Assembly: GCA_041497995.1 (NCBI GenBank)
Contig: JBGQHM010000331.1
Location: 1 to 7,427, forward strand
Length of the DNA stretch: 7,427 nt
Source of the DNA: DATKMS01 sp041497995
GTDB taxonomy: Bacteria > Desulfobacterota > Binatia > HRBIN30
Direction: 5' to 3'
Part shown: in pieces, positions 1 to 6,321 of the stretch
How positions within the stretch are numbered: the stretch's first letter is position 1
Layout: each line of letters opens with the position of its first letter
Translations under genes and position numbers: made by a program
Notes under the pieces: model-generated
What the model saw: only the letters and a program-made list of their open reading frames with translations
Databases searched by the model: none
What the model was told of the DNA's origin: nothing

Positions 1-500
1 GGCGATTTTTTGTGGTGGAGAAGGATGGCCGTCCGTGAAGCTGACTTTGAAGAGCCCACCGCCATCGTCGAGCGATCCGCAGCCGCTCGAGCTGCACGTC
101 AGCCCGACGTCGATGAAGAACACGTCGCCGGTTGGAGTCACTGCAACGCCGAACGGACTGAAGGTGCCCTTTGGAATGGGACCCTTGGCTTTCGTCGAGT
201 GGCCGGCGTCATCGAACCAGTTCACGGCATTGCCGCCCAGTGAACCGGAGAGAATGTTGGTAACCGCCCAGCAGTTGGTGGTGGCCGTGCTGCACGTCGG
301 ATCGCGCGCGATGCCAGCGGGAATGCCCGCGCTCCGGATAAAGACCGTGTACGGTGCGGACGGTACGAGGAGCCTGTCCGGGCGGCATGCGGCGCTGCCG
401 GAGTGGATGTCGCACTTGAGCTGTCTCCACACGCACAGAGCAGACTCACGAGACCCATTACCATCCAGCTCGGCCGCCGGGTGCGAGCCGTCGCTCTCAT
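1..500 (-). pseudogene. Frameshifted, edge-truncated NHL/beta-propeller-like lipoprotein
   Basis: The gene runs leftward off the window, so the C-terminus is missing. The start is ATG at 500 on the minus strand, 4 bases after a perfect AGGAGG. The first ~45 residues form a lipoprotein-type export signal: Arg-rich start, hydrophobic WMVMGLVSLLCAC, probable lipidated Cys24, then a Ser/Thr/Pro/Ala linker. This frame soon loses sense and stops near 222. A different minus frame, open from above 420 to base 1, continues plausibly: PYTVFIRSAGIPAGIARD, then GTFSPFGVAVTPTGDVFFID and GGGLFKVSF. These resemble NHL-type beta-propeller blades. The join needs one missing or two extra bases somewhere around 345-380. 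Cys residues recur (PTCS, TNCW, LTCSSSGCGS), as in secreted proteins. The substrate or partner is unknown. It could be a real pseudogene or a sequencing error in an intact gene; the family call is moderate. Confidence 0.55.
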
Positions 501-553
501 ATTGCCTCCTGAGATGGCGTCCGGAACGCCTACGCGAGTATGCCACAAATGCT

Positions 554-742
554 ACGGACCTGGGAGGGTGGTAGTGGCGCACACGGTTGCCAATTGAGCG
601 TCGTGGACAGCGTTGAGTGCCACGCGGCCATTCACGGCTTAGGCGACCCGATACCAGCAGCCTCGAGCAGCTCCCGCAGTCCTTCCCGGATGGACTCGCC
701 ATCATCGCCGATCAGAATGAAGCCGCGGGCGATTTGCAAACC
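554..742 (-). pseudogene. Decayed response-regulator receiver domain (remnant)
   Basis: Read leftward, codons from 742 give GFILIGDDGESIREGLRELL followed by EAAG. This closely resembles the first beta strand, acidic Asp pair and alpha-1 helix of CheY-like receivers. That frame stops at 632-634. A single frame change near 653 gives YRVA, a stop codon at 639-641, then AVNGRVALNAV. This matches the usual second strand and helix (YRVATAANGREAL) and runs on to LPGP near 557, where receivers have MPG. The phosphoacceptor Asp would fall near the TTTLPG stretch and is absent. No convincing Shine-Dalgarno or ATG precedes it. It has one frameshift, one internal stop and no second half, so it should be non-functional. 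Alternatively, the first frame could be the C-terminus of a small protein ending GIGSPKP. The similarity is judged by eye only. Confidence 0.42.
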
Positions 743-770
743 GTCGGTGTTTCACTACGATCGCAAATCC

Positions 771-911
771 GTGCACATCCTCAATCGGCACATCTTGCGC
801 CCCTATGCCTGTCTCGGCTTTGCGATCGGGGTATGGTTGGACCTTCGGCCAACACGGGCGGGTGCGTGGCGCGTGCGGGTTGCCCGGCTGGCGGGATCAC
901 GAGCGGAGTAG
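771..911 (+). pseudogene. Possible internally deleted lptF remnant
   Basis: From GTG 771 the frame reads HILNRHILRPYACLGFAIGV. This resembles the conserved N-terminus of LptF/LptG permeases: a short amphipathic ILxRYxLR segment entering the first membrane helix. The reading then turns into a basic tail (RVRVARLAGSRAE) and stops at 909-911, four bases before the probable GTG start of lptG. That junction is what an lptF-lptG operon would show. A full LptF is roughly 350-400 residues; here only ~46 codons exist, so the membrane core and periplasmic domain would be missing. There is no good ribosome-binding site before 771. The match is short and may be chance, because the opposite strand is also open across part of it. 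Confidence 0.25.
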
Positions 912-915
912 AGCG

Positions 916-980
916 GTGCGCCGGTCGCGCTACAGTCCGATGTCAGTGATCAGCCGCTACCTGTCCGTGAATTTGTCGGG
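916..980 (+). other. Out-of-frame N-terminus of lptG (GTG start, frameshift at T-run 972-974)
   Basis: GTG 916 sits 7 bases after GGAG (905-908). It opens a frame reading RRSRYSPMSVISRYLSVN, the membrane-entry segment expected ahead of LptG helix 1. Unchanged, the frame ends at a stop at 997-999. The bases aatttgtcggg (970-980) need one more T to read NFVG and pass directly into MLLPIV at 981. So the natural start of lptG is probably 916, with one T missing from the run at 972-974. This could be a sequencing or assembly error or a true mutation. Confidence 0.6.
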
Positions 981-2018
981 ATGCTGCTACCGATCGTGAT
1001 GGCGTTCGTCATCCTCTATCTCGTTGTGGACGTCTTCGATCGCCTCAGCTTCCTGCTGAAAAACCACGCCACCGTGGGTGCAGCGGTGCGGTACTTCCTC
1101 TTCAAGATCCCGTTGATTCTGACCCAGATCATGCCGCCGGCAGTTCTCGCAGCGCTGCTGCTGAGCCTCGGCATGCTGTCGCGGCAGAATGAGATCGTAG
1201 CGTTGCGTGCCTCTGGAATCAGTCTGGTGGAGACAGCAGTGCCCCTGCTCGTGCTGGGGACGCTCATGAGCCTCGCTACCTTGGTCTGGGACGAGACGGT
1301 CGTTCCGTATTGCACGCGGCAGTCCCAATATGTGAACAACAACGAGATCCGTAAACGCGTGCAACGCGCCATCCTGAGCGACCGTGAAATTTGGTACCAC
1401 GGCGCCGATGGCTTCTACAACATCGACCACATCGACCCGCAGCGCCGCACGTTGTTCGGACTCACGATCTACCAAACTGACGCAAACTTCGACCTGCGCA
1501 GCATCATTCAGGTGCCAGCCGCCGAATGGACTGACGCCGGTTGGCGGGCGACCGGCGGCGCCGTCGAACGCACGGTTGCTAGCAATGGCGACGTCGCAAC
1601 GAAGCCAGTGCCGGACAGTCAGTTGTTGCGTCACGAAACGTTGAACGATTTTCTCGAATTGCGGCCGCAGGCGGAAGAGCTCAGCTATCTGGAACTCCAG
1701 CAGCGAATCGCCGACCTGGCTCGCAAGGGCATCGACGCGTCGAACTACTTCGTCGATCTGCAGCTCAAGCTCGCGGTGCCGTTCACGAGCCTGGTCTTTG
1801 CCTGCCTAGCGATTCCGCTGGCGGGCCGGGTGCAACGGCACCCAAGTCTCGCCCAGATCGTTTTGACGGGACTGGCTACCGGGTTCGGCTATTGGGTCAC
1901 GCTCGCGCTGACCAATGCACTGGGCACGAGCGGCGTCCTACCTCCAGTGGTGTCGGCGTGGGCAGCGAACGTGATCTTCCTGTTCGTCGGCATGGCGATC
2001 TTCCTGACCAGCGAGTAG
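981..2018 (+). CDS. lptG: LptG lipopolysaccharide-export permease
   Basis: LptG is an inner-membrane subunit of the LptB2FG transporter, which extracts LPS from the inner membrane and passes it to the LptC/LptA bridge. Numbered from ATG 981 (345 residues), helices lie at about 1-20, 43-65 and 86-108. A periplasmic beta-jellyroll-like domain follows at ~130-215, then helices at ~264-283, 292-312 and 322-343: the LptF/G topology. The segment MLSRQNEIVALRASGIS (65-81) is the family's cytoplasmic coupling helix that contacts LptB. ATG 981 has no good ribosome-binding site and omits the N-terminal amphipathic segment, which lies one frame away at 916-974. So 981 is the open-frame start, not necessarily the natural one. 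LptG is preferred over LptF on overall sequence. No intact lptF precedes it, and lptB, lptC and lptA are not in the window. Confidence 0.85.
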   Translation: MLLPIVMAFVILYLVVDVFDRLSFLLKNHATVGAAVRYFLFKIPLILTQIMPPAVLAALLLSLGMLSRQNEIVALRASGISLVETAVPLLVLGTLMSLATLVWDETVVPYCTRQSQYVNNNEIRKRVQRAILSDREIWYHGADGFYNIDHIDPQRRTLFGLTIYQTDANFDLRSIIQVPAAEWTDAGWRATGGAVERTVASNGDVATKPVPDSQLLRHETLNDFLELRPQAEELSYLELQQRIADLARKGIDASNYFVDLQLKLAVPFTSLVFACLAIPLAGRVQRHPSLAQIVLTGLATGFGYWVTLALTNALGTSGVLPPVVSAWAANVIFLFVGMAIFLTSE

Positions 2019-2111
2019 CGTTTGAGTGCTACCGCTTGAAGTGCCGTCCGTCGTCCGGGTGCTGACGGATGTTGATCGCTGGTCTTGACCAGGATACCGG
2101 CTCCTGAAACA

Positions 2112-2150
2112 CAACCGCCCGTGCAGCGTCTGGCGCTGCACGGGCGGTTG
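2112..2150. terminator. Bidirectional hairpin terminator between lptG and amtB
   Basis: A perfect 17-bp inverted repeat (arms 2112-2128 and 2134-2150, loop TCTGG) lies between the convergent ends of lptG (2018) and amtB (2172). The arm CAACCGCCCGTGCAGCG is G+C-rich. There is no long T-tract on either side, only a TTT following it in the amtB direction, so efficiency is uncertain. Its position between converging genes supports two-way termination. Confidence 0.7.
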
Positions 2151-2171
2151 CCCAGGGTTGAGCTGCAGATC

Positions 2172-3866
2172 CTACTCGATCATCTTCTTGCTTTGGTGCA
2201 GCACGAAGTCCGGATAGGCGTACACACCCATCTCGGGTCCATCGAGTCCTTCCATTTCGGTTTCCGCGCTGACTCGGATCGGCGTGATCAGATCGCTGAT
2301 CTTGAACCACGCATAGGCCATCGCGAAGCCGAATACGGCAACGACGACGCAATCAATCGCCTGCATGACCAGCTGCGATGGGTCACCATACAGCAGGCCG
2401 CGCACGCCGTCGGCACCGTACAGCTTCACCATCTCTTCACGCACTACGCCGTTCCAGCCCGCACCGTACTGACCGGTCGCGAAGATGCCAACGGACAGAA
2501 CCCCCCAGAGTCCGTTGACGCCATGAACTGAGATGGCGCCCACGACGTCATCGACACCGCGCGCCTCGAAGAAGAAGACGCTCAAGACGACCAAGATGCC
2601 TGCAATGACACCGATCACCGCCGCACCCCACGGATCGACGAACGCGCACGGCGCGGTAATCGCAACCAAGCCCGCAAGCATGCCGTTGCACAGCATCGAC
2701 GTATCGGGCTTGAGTCCCTTAGCTTGGAGCGTCAACATGGCTGCGATCGCAGCCGTGATACTCGCCAGCATGGTATTCACGACGATGTAGCTGATGCGGA
2801 GATCGGTACCCGCCAGGGTCGACCCAGGATTGAAGCCGAACCAACCGAACGCGAGGATAAACGTTCCGAGAACGACCATCGGGATGTCGTGGCCTGGAAT
2901 CGCTTGCGGCCTGCCGTTCACGTATTTGCCGATGCGAGGACCGATGACCATCGCTCCTGCGAGAGCGATTATTCCCCCCATCGCATGGACGACGCCTGAC
3001 CCGGCAAAATCGACCGCACCGTGACCGAGCCCCCAGTTCACGCCACCCTGCGCGAGGAAACCACCGCCCCACACCCAGTTGGCGTACAGGCAGTACGGCA
3101 GCGCAATCCACAGACCGTACAGGCAGAAATTCTTCCACGCCCATCGCTCTGCCATCGCACCGGTCGGGATCGTTGCGGTGGTGTCCATGAACACCATCAT
3201 GAAGAAGAACAGCGCCAATACGCCGGTGTCACCGACTGCGCTGCCGAGGAACCACCCCTTCGTTCCTATCAAGCCGTATGTGTAGGCACCCGTCGCATTG
3301 CCGGCTGCGTCAACGGCGGCGCCGAGGCCGATGCCGCCGTTCAACACGGACAGCCCTGGCCCGAGCGAAGCGTACCAACCCGGAGGCACCGGTCCGTTGA
3401 ACCAATTGCCCCAGCCGATTGCGAAACCGTAGACCCAGAATCCGAGACAGCCGAGCGGATAGATCATGAAGTTCATCGCCGCGGTGTGCGAGCCGTTCTT
3501 CGCTCGGCACAATCCGGTCTCGACGTACATGAAGCCGGCCTGCATGAACATCACCAGGAAGCCGGTGACCAATGTCCACACGAAGTTGATCGAGAAGGTG
3601 TTGTGCGCCACCCGATCGTAGACATCTTGGATCGTCAACGTCGTCGGCGTATCGCCCTTCCCGTCTCCCGCCGGCGTGATCCACACGCCTGACGCACCGC
3701 CAGTTGGATCAGGCCACACCGGCTTCGCCGGATCGGTGTTCACCCCGGAAAAGTACCCGGGAAGCGGCGGTGCCGCTGCTTCGTCCGCCCGCGCCGGCGG
3801 CGCCCACGCGAGCGACGCGCCCACCAGCCATACCCCGAGCCCTAGAATCAGACCGCGCTTACTCAT
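2172..3866 (-). CDS. amtB: Ammonium transporter AmtB/Amt family, long form with signal peptide
   Basis: This is an inner-membrane ammonium channel protein of 564 residues, longer than E. coli AmtB (428). A signal peptide (~1-27, ending ARA before DE) and a Pro/Gly-rich periplasmic stretch to ~80 precede the 11-helix Amt core. A loop insertion at ~157-205 adds length. Key residues are present: Asp286 with His294 in DFAGSGVVHAMGG, the second pore His448 in SVHGVNGLWG, Phe gate at 226 and 345 (WFGFNPGS), and Trp266 (VWGGG). The tail RVSAETEMEGLDGPEMGVYAY (531-551) is the segment PII binds to block conduction; His-Gly-Glu of E. coli is Met-Gly-Val here. The start at 3866 follows AGGGGG by 8 bases. 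A sigma-54 promoter lies ~110 bases upstream. The PII gene is nearby but divergent, not downstream as is usual. It probably feeds the GS-GOGAT route. Confidence 0.95.
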   Translation of the reverse strand: MSKRGLILGLGVWLVGASLAWAPPARADEAAAPPLPGYFSGVNTDPAKPVWPDPTGGASGVWITPAGDGKGDTPTTLTIQDVYDRVAHNTFSINFVWTLVTGFLVMFMQAGFMYVETGLCRAKNGSHTAAMNFMIYPLGCLGFWVYGFAIGWGNWFNGPVPPGWYASLGPGLSVLNGGIGLGAAVDAAGNATGAYTYGLIGTKGWFLGSAVGDTGVLALFFFMMVFMDTTATIPTGAMAERWAWKNFCLYGLWIALPYCLYANWVWGGGFLAQGGVNWGLGHGAVDFAGSGVVHAMGGIIALAGAMVIGPRIGKYVNGRPQAIPGHDIPMVVLGTFILAFGWFGFNPGSTLAGTDLRISYIVVNTMLASITAAIAAMLTLQAKGLKPDTSMLCNGMLAGLVAITAPCAFVDPWGAAVIGVIAGILVVLSVFFFEARGVDDVVGAISVHGVNGLWGVLSVGIFATGQYGAGWNGVVREEMVKLYGADGVRGLLYGDPSQLVMQAIDCVVVAVFGFAMAYAWFKISDLITPIRVSAETEMEGLDGPEMGVYAYPDFVLHQSKKMIE

Positions 3867-4204
3867 CTGCGATGCCCCCTGTTGTGTGATTGAACGTCAT
3901 GTCGCCTCGTCTCCCTTCTCTGGTATGGGATTCGTGTTGCCAGCGCGGTGTGCGCCGCATTCGTCGATCGCGCATTGTGCAAGGACGTTGCCAGCGCCGC
4001 GGCGCGGCGGCGCGTGGAAAGAATGCTCTTGAGTCCTCAGTCTGATGCCCGCATGTTGGGCGCGCGCTGAAACACTGTGCAGCGGCTGGTCCAATGAGGA
4101 GCGATTCCGACACGGGCCACGGCACACGCGTCGTTTCATCGTTCCACGTGGCTTGAGCGCCTCGGCTCACTTCGATAAGAGCCCCGGCGGAGGCACATGC
4201 ATCT
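3867..4204. other. Divergent intergenic region amtB / maoC-like gene
   Basis: This 338-base gap has no convincing gene; open frames here are shadows. It holds the amtB ribosome-binding site and a minus-strand sigma-54 promoter (3978-3993). Beside the promoter is a GC-rich stretch with a 12-bp perfect palindrome GCGCCGCGGCGC (3994-4005). A weak GCCC-N7-GGGC dyad lies at 4047-4061. GGAGG at 4189-4193 serves the MaoC-like gene. No plus-strand promoter for that gene is evident. Confidence 0.6.
3978..3993 (-). promoter_or_regulatory. Sigma-54 (RpoN) promoter of amtB
   Basis: Read on the minus strand it is TGGCAACGTCCTTGCA. The -24 GG and -12 GC are separated by exactly 10 bases, and both the TGGCA and TTGCA blocks are intact. 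The start point would be near 3967, giving a leader of ~100 bases before the amtB ATG at 3866. Sigma-54 promoters need an AAA+ activator such as NtrC, which fits induction under nitrogen limitation. I could not find a convincing NtrC site. Confidence 0.8.
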
Positions 4205-4657
4205 ATGGAGACGGGTCGCTTCTTCGACGACTACACGGTGGGCGAGGTCATCAAACACTGGCCGGGGCGTACCATCCGCGATTTCGACGATACGTGGTTC
4301 ACCCTGATGACCATGAACACCAACCCGCTGCACTTCGACGACCATTTCGCCAGCCAGTCGCAGCACGGTCGCTGCCTGGTCAACGGTGTGCTGGTGTTCG
4401 CCATCACGGTGGGGATGAGCGTGCGCGACATCAGTCAGAACGCCATCGCCAACCTGGAATACGAGTCGGTGCGGCATCTCGGACCGACGTTCCACGGCGA
4501 TACGATCTACGCAGAGAGCGAGATCCTCGAAAAGACCGAGTCGAAGTCGAAACCGGATCGCGGCATCATCTACGTCGAGACACGCGCGTGGAATCAGAAG
4601 GACGAGCGCGTTCTGTCGCTGCGCCGCCGGGTGATGATCCCCAAGCGCTCAACGTGA
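4205..4657 (+). CDS. MaoC-like hot-dog acyl-CoA hydratase/dehydratase
   Basis: A 150-residue single hot-dog domain of the MaoC/R-hydratase superfamily, which adds water to or removes it from acyl-CoA thioesters in the cytoplasm. The opening FFDDYTVGEVIKHWPGRTI is typical. The hydratase motif region is TMNTNPLHFDDHFA (36-49). His43 is present, but the position of the usual catalytic Asp (GDxNPLH) is Asn38. The rest (SVRDISQNAIANLEYESVRH, then GDTIYAESEILEK and SKPDRGIIYVETRAWNQ) resembles mesaconyl-CoA hydratase-like or FkbR2-like members; the substrate cannot be assigned. ATG 4205 follows GGAGG (4189-4193) by 11 bases; the earlier ATG at 4198 is out of frame. It lies between two sigma-54 nitrogen promoters, reading away from amtB, with no obvious nitrogen role. 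Confidence 0.85.
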   Translation: METGRFFDDYTVGEVIKHWPGRTIRDFDDTWFTLMTMNTNPLHFDDHFASQSQHGRCLVNGVLVFAITVGMSVRDISQNAIANLEYESVRHLGPTFHGDTIYAESEILEKTESKSKPDRGIIYVETRAWNQKDERVLSLRRRVMIPKRST

Positions 4658-4803
4658 TGCGCGTCGCCGGGGAACGACAGACATGGCGCAATGCGCTCGG
4701 CGACGGTTTCCCCGCTGCCTGGATACCCAGCACGAGCCTAAGTTCCGGGCATCACTTGCGCCTGCCGCGCGCGCCCGGCCGATGTCAGACCTAGCTTTTC
4801 ACT

Positions 4804-4820
4804 TCGTCGTGACACGACGA
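4804..4820. repeat. 17-bp perfect palindrome next to the porin sigma-54 promoter (possible operator)
   Basis: TCGTCGTGACACGACGA is an 8-bp perfect inverted repeat around a single central A. It ends five bases before the -24 element of the porin-PII promoter, so it is centred near -40. A dimeric regulator site is plausible. NtrC sites usually lie further upstream (about -100 or beyond), so another protein may be involved. A chance dyad cannot be excluded. Confidence 0.45.
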
Positions 4821-4825
4821 CTCAC

Positions 4826-4841
4826 TGGCATCTCGGTTGCT
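4826..4841 (+). promoter_or_regulatory. Sigma-54 (RpoN) promoter of the porin-PII operon
   Basis: TGGCATCTCGGTTGCT matches the -24/-12 consensus (TGGCAC, TTGCW) with exactly 10 bases between GG and GC; the mismatches are T for C and C for G after TGGCA. The predicted start is near 4852, about 58 bases before the porin ATG. The same promoter class precedes amtB, implying shared nitrogen control. Confidence 0.78.
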
Positions 4842-4861
4842 GCCCGCTCCACCAAACCCGC

Positions 4862-4880
4862 GGGCACTCATTCTGTGCCC
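4862..4880. repeat. Small hairpin in the porin mRNA leader
   Basis: GGGCAC and GTGCCC form a 6-bp perfect stem with a 7-base loop (TCATTCT). It lies just after the predicted sigma-54 start point and 16 bases before the Shine-Dalgarno sequence. It could stabilise the 5' end of the transcript. No T-run follows, so it is not a typical terminator. Function is unknown. Confidence 0.3.
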
Positions 4881-4909
4881 CCGAACGCTCAAACGAAAGG
4901 AGACATAGA

Positions 4910-6292
4910 ATGCGCGGAGTGAAGACACTGGGATGGGTGATGCTGACGCTGCTAACCGTGGCGGCGCTTCCCTGCACGGGACGTGCAGCCGACAAGGATC
5001 TCGAGGATCGGGTACGAGCGCTTGAGCGGAAGCTCGATCAGGAGCAGAAAGGGACAGTAACGGAACAGAAGACTGTGAGCGACCGGATCGATGCCATCGA
5101 GAAGGAAGTCAAAGACAACGAGAAGACACTCGCGGACAAGACCGGGATCAGCATGCACGCCATGTTGGCGGTCGACTATTTGTATGACCTGAACGCGCCG
5201 GGGGGCTCAACGGTCAGCGGGTTTCCGCAGCCGTACCTACGCACGTTCGAGAACGAGAAGAACAGCTTCATCATCAATCTCGCCAACCTGCACTTTGAAC
5301 GTACCGCCGATAACCTGCCGGGCTTTGTGGCGGATGTCGACTTCGGCAAGACCGCCGATGTCGTCAACAACGCCACGTACTTCGGGAAGCACAGTGCTGA
5401 CCCCAACGATCCCTCTACCAGCATTCCCATCACCGGCAACGGCACAGACTTCTTCGACGTGCGGCAGTTCTACCTCACGTACACGGTGCCGGTGGGCACT
5501 GGCATCAAGCTGAAGGCCGGCCGCTTCGTCACCCTGGCCGGCGCCGAAGTGATCAAGTCGTACAACAACTTCAACTGGAACATCACCAACTCGATCCTCT
5601 TCGGCTTCGCCATTCCGTTCACGCATACTGGACTCATGAGCAGCTACGCGTTCACGGACCAAGTGAGCCTGGATTTCGGCATCGTCAACGGCTGGGACGC
5701 GGTCGCAGACAACAACGACGGCAAGAGCCTGCACAGCGGCCTGACCCTGGCCTTCGACCCGCATATCACCTTCTACCAGACGGTCACGTATGGTCCGGAG
5801 CAGACGGGACGGACGGTCCTTGACAATAACGGCGTCCCACTCGTCGTGCACGCCGGCCGCTCGAAGCGGCTGTTGCTGACCTCGTTGATCACCATCAAGC
5901 CGATCGATCCGCTGACGCTGATCATTGACTACGACTATGGTAACGACAGCGACTCGGTGCCGGTCAACGGGTTGTTGCGCACGGCGCAATGGCAAGGGGC
6001 GGCCGGGTACATTATTTACAATTTCACCGACGATCTCTCAGCGACGCTCCGCGCCGAAGTGTTCGACGACGTCAACGGAGCGCGGGTGATTGCGTTCCCC
6101 ACCGGCGCTGTCGGCGCCCATGCCACCTACACGGAAGTCACGCCGACCATCACTTACAAGATCGCCGACGGCCTGTGGTGGCGCAACGAGTACCGCCACG
6201 ACGAATCGGATACGAAGAAAGTGTTCGCCCACAATGCCAACTTGGTGCGCGGGCAAGACACGCTCGCAACCGAGTTGATCTACGCGTTCTAG
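4910..6292 (+). CDS. BBP2-like outer-membrane beta-barrel porin with N-terminal coiled coil
   Basis: A predicted outer-membrane porin of 460 residues. A signal peptide (~1-27, TGRAAD) is followed by a charged heptad-like coiled coil (~28-76: LEDRVRALERKLDQEQ and DRIDAIEKEVKDNEKTL). A long run of alternating amphipathic strands with Gly/aromatic turns then fills ~78-460. It ends YAF, with the C-terminal Phe typical of barrel proteins recognised by the BAM machinery. The strand style (FDVRQFYLTYTVPVG, then LKAGRF and NGWD) resembles the putative beta-barrel porin-2 (BBP2/OmpL-like) family. The start at 4910 follows AAGGAGA by 6 bases. It is the first gene after a sigma-54 promoter, and the PII gene starts 29 bases downstream. 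It may admit ammonium or small nitrogen compounds when nitrogen is scarce; that is inferred from context. The family call is by pattern, not search. Confidence 0.82.
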   Translation: MRGVKTLGWVMLTLLTVAALPCTGRAADKDLEDRVRALERKLDQEQKGTVTEQKTVSDRIDAIEKEVKDNEKTLADKTGISMHAMLAVDYLYDLNAPGGSTVSGFPQPYLRTFENEKNSFIINLANLHFERTADNLPGFVADVDFGKTADVVNNATYFGKHSADPNDPSTSIPITGNGTDFFDVRQFYLTYTVPVGTGIKLKAGRFVTLAGAEVIKSYNNFNWNITNSILFGFAIPFTHTGLMSSYAFTDQVSLDFGIVNGWDAVADNNDGKSLHSGLTLAFDPHITFYQTVTYGPEQTGRTVLDNNGVPLVVHAGRSKRLLLTSLITIKPIDPLTLIIDYDYGNDSDSVPVNGLLRTAQWQGAAGYIIYNFTDDLSATLRAEVFDDVNGARVIAFPTGAVGAHATYTEVTPTITYKIADGLWWRNEYRHDESDTKKVFAHNANLVRGQDTLATELIYAF

Positions 6293-6321
6293 CCGGTTGC
6301 CAAGAAAGCAGGAGTAGAGCC

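Noticed and set aside
540..770. Plus-strand coding region upstream of the lptF-like segment
   Set aside because: The translation is Ser/Pro/Arg-rich with no recognisable pattern, and the minus strand reads better as a receiver remnant.
987..1634. 215-codon minus-strand open frame inside lptG
   Set aside because: Antisense shadow; it is rich in Gln, His and Arg with no domain pattern, while the plus strand gives a clean LptG.
4047..4061. GCCC-N7-GGGC dyad upstream of amtB as an NtrC site
   Set aside because: The spacing equals that of NtrC boxes (GCAC-N7-GTGC), but the half-sites differ at a key base and such 4-bp GC dyads are common in this composition.
4688..4698. GCGCAATGCGC palindrome downstream of the MaoC-like gene
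   Set aside because: It is only 5 bp per arm, frequent by chance in G+C-rich DNA, and not followed by a T-run.
4045..4794. Long plus-strand open frame across the MaoC-like gene
   Set aside because: It is rich in Arg, His and Pro, matches no family, and is a frame shadow of the MaoC-like gene at 4205-4657.
5237..5995. 252-codon minus-strand open frame inside the porin gene
   Set aside because: It is antisense to a clear porin with signal peptide and ribosome-binding site. Its content is typical of a high-GC shadow frame, with no start signal of its own.
5989..6321. N-terminal extension of the PII protein
   Set aside because: The open frame extends upstream inside the porin gene, but ATG 6322 has a good ribosome-binding site and yields the exact 112-residue PII length.
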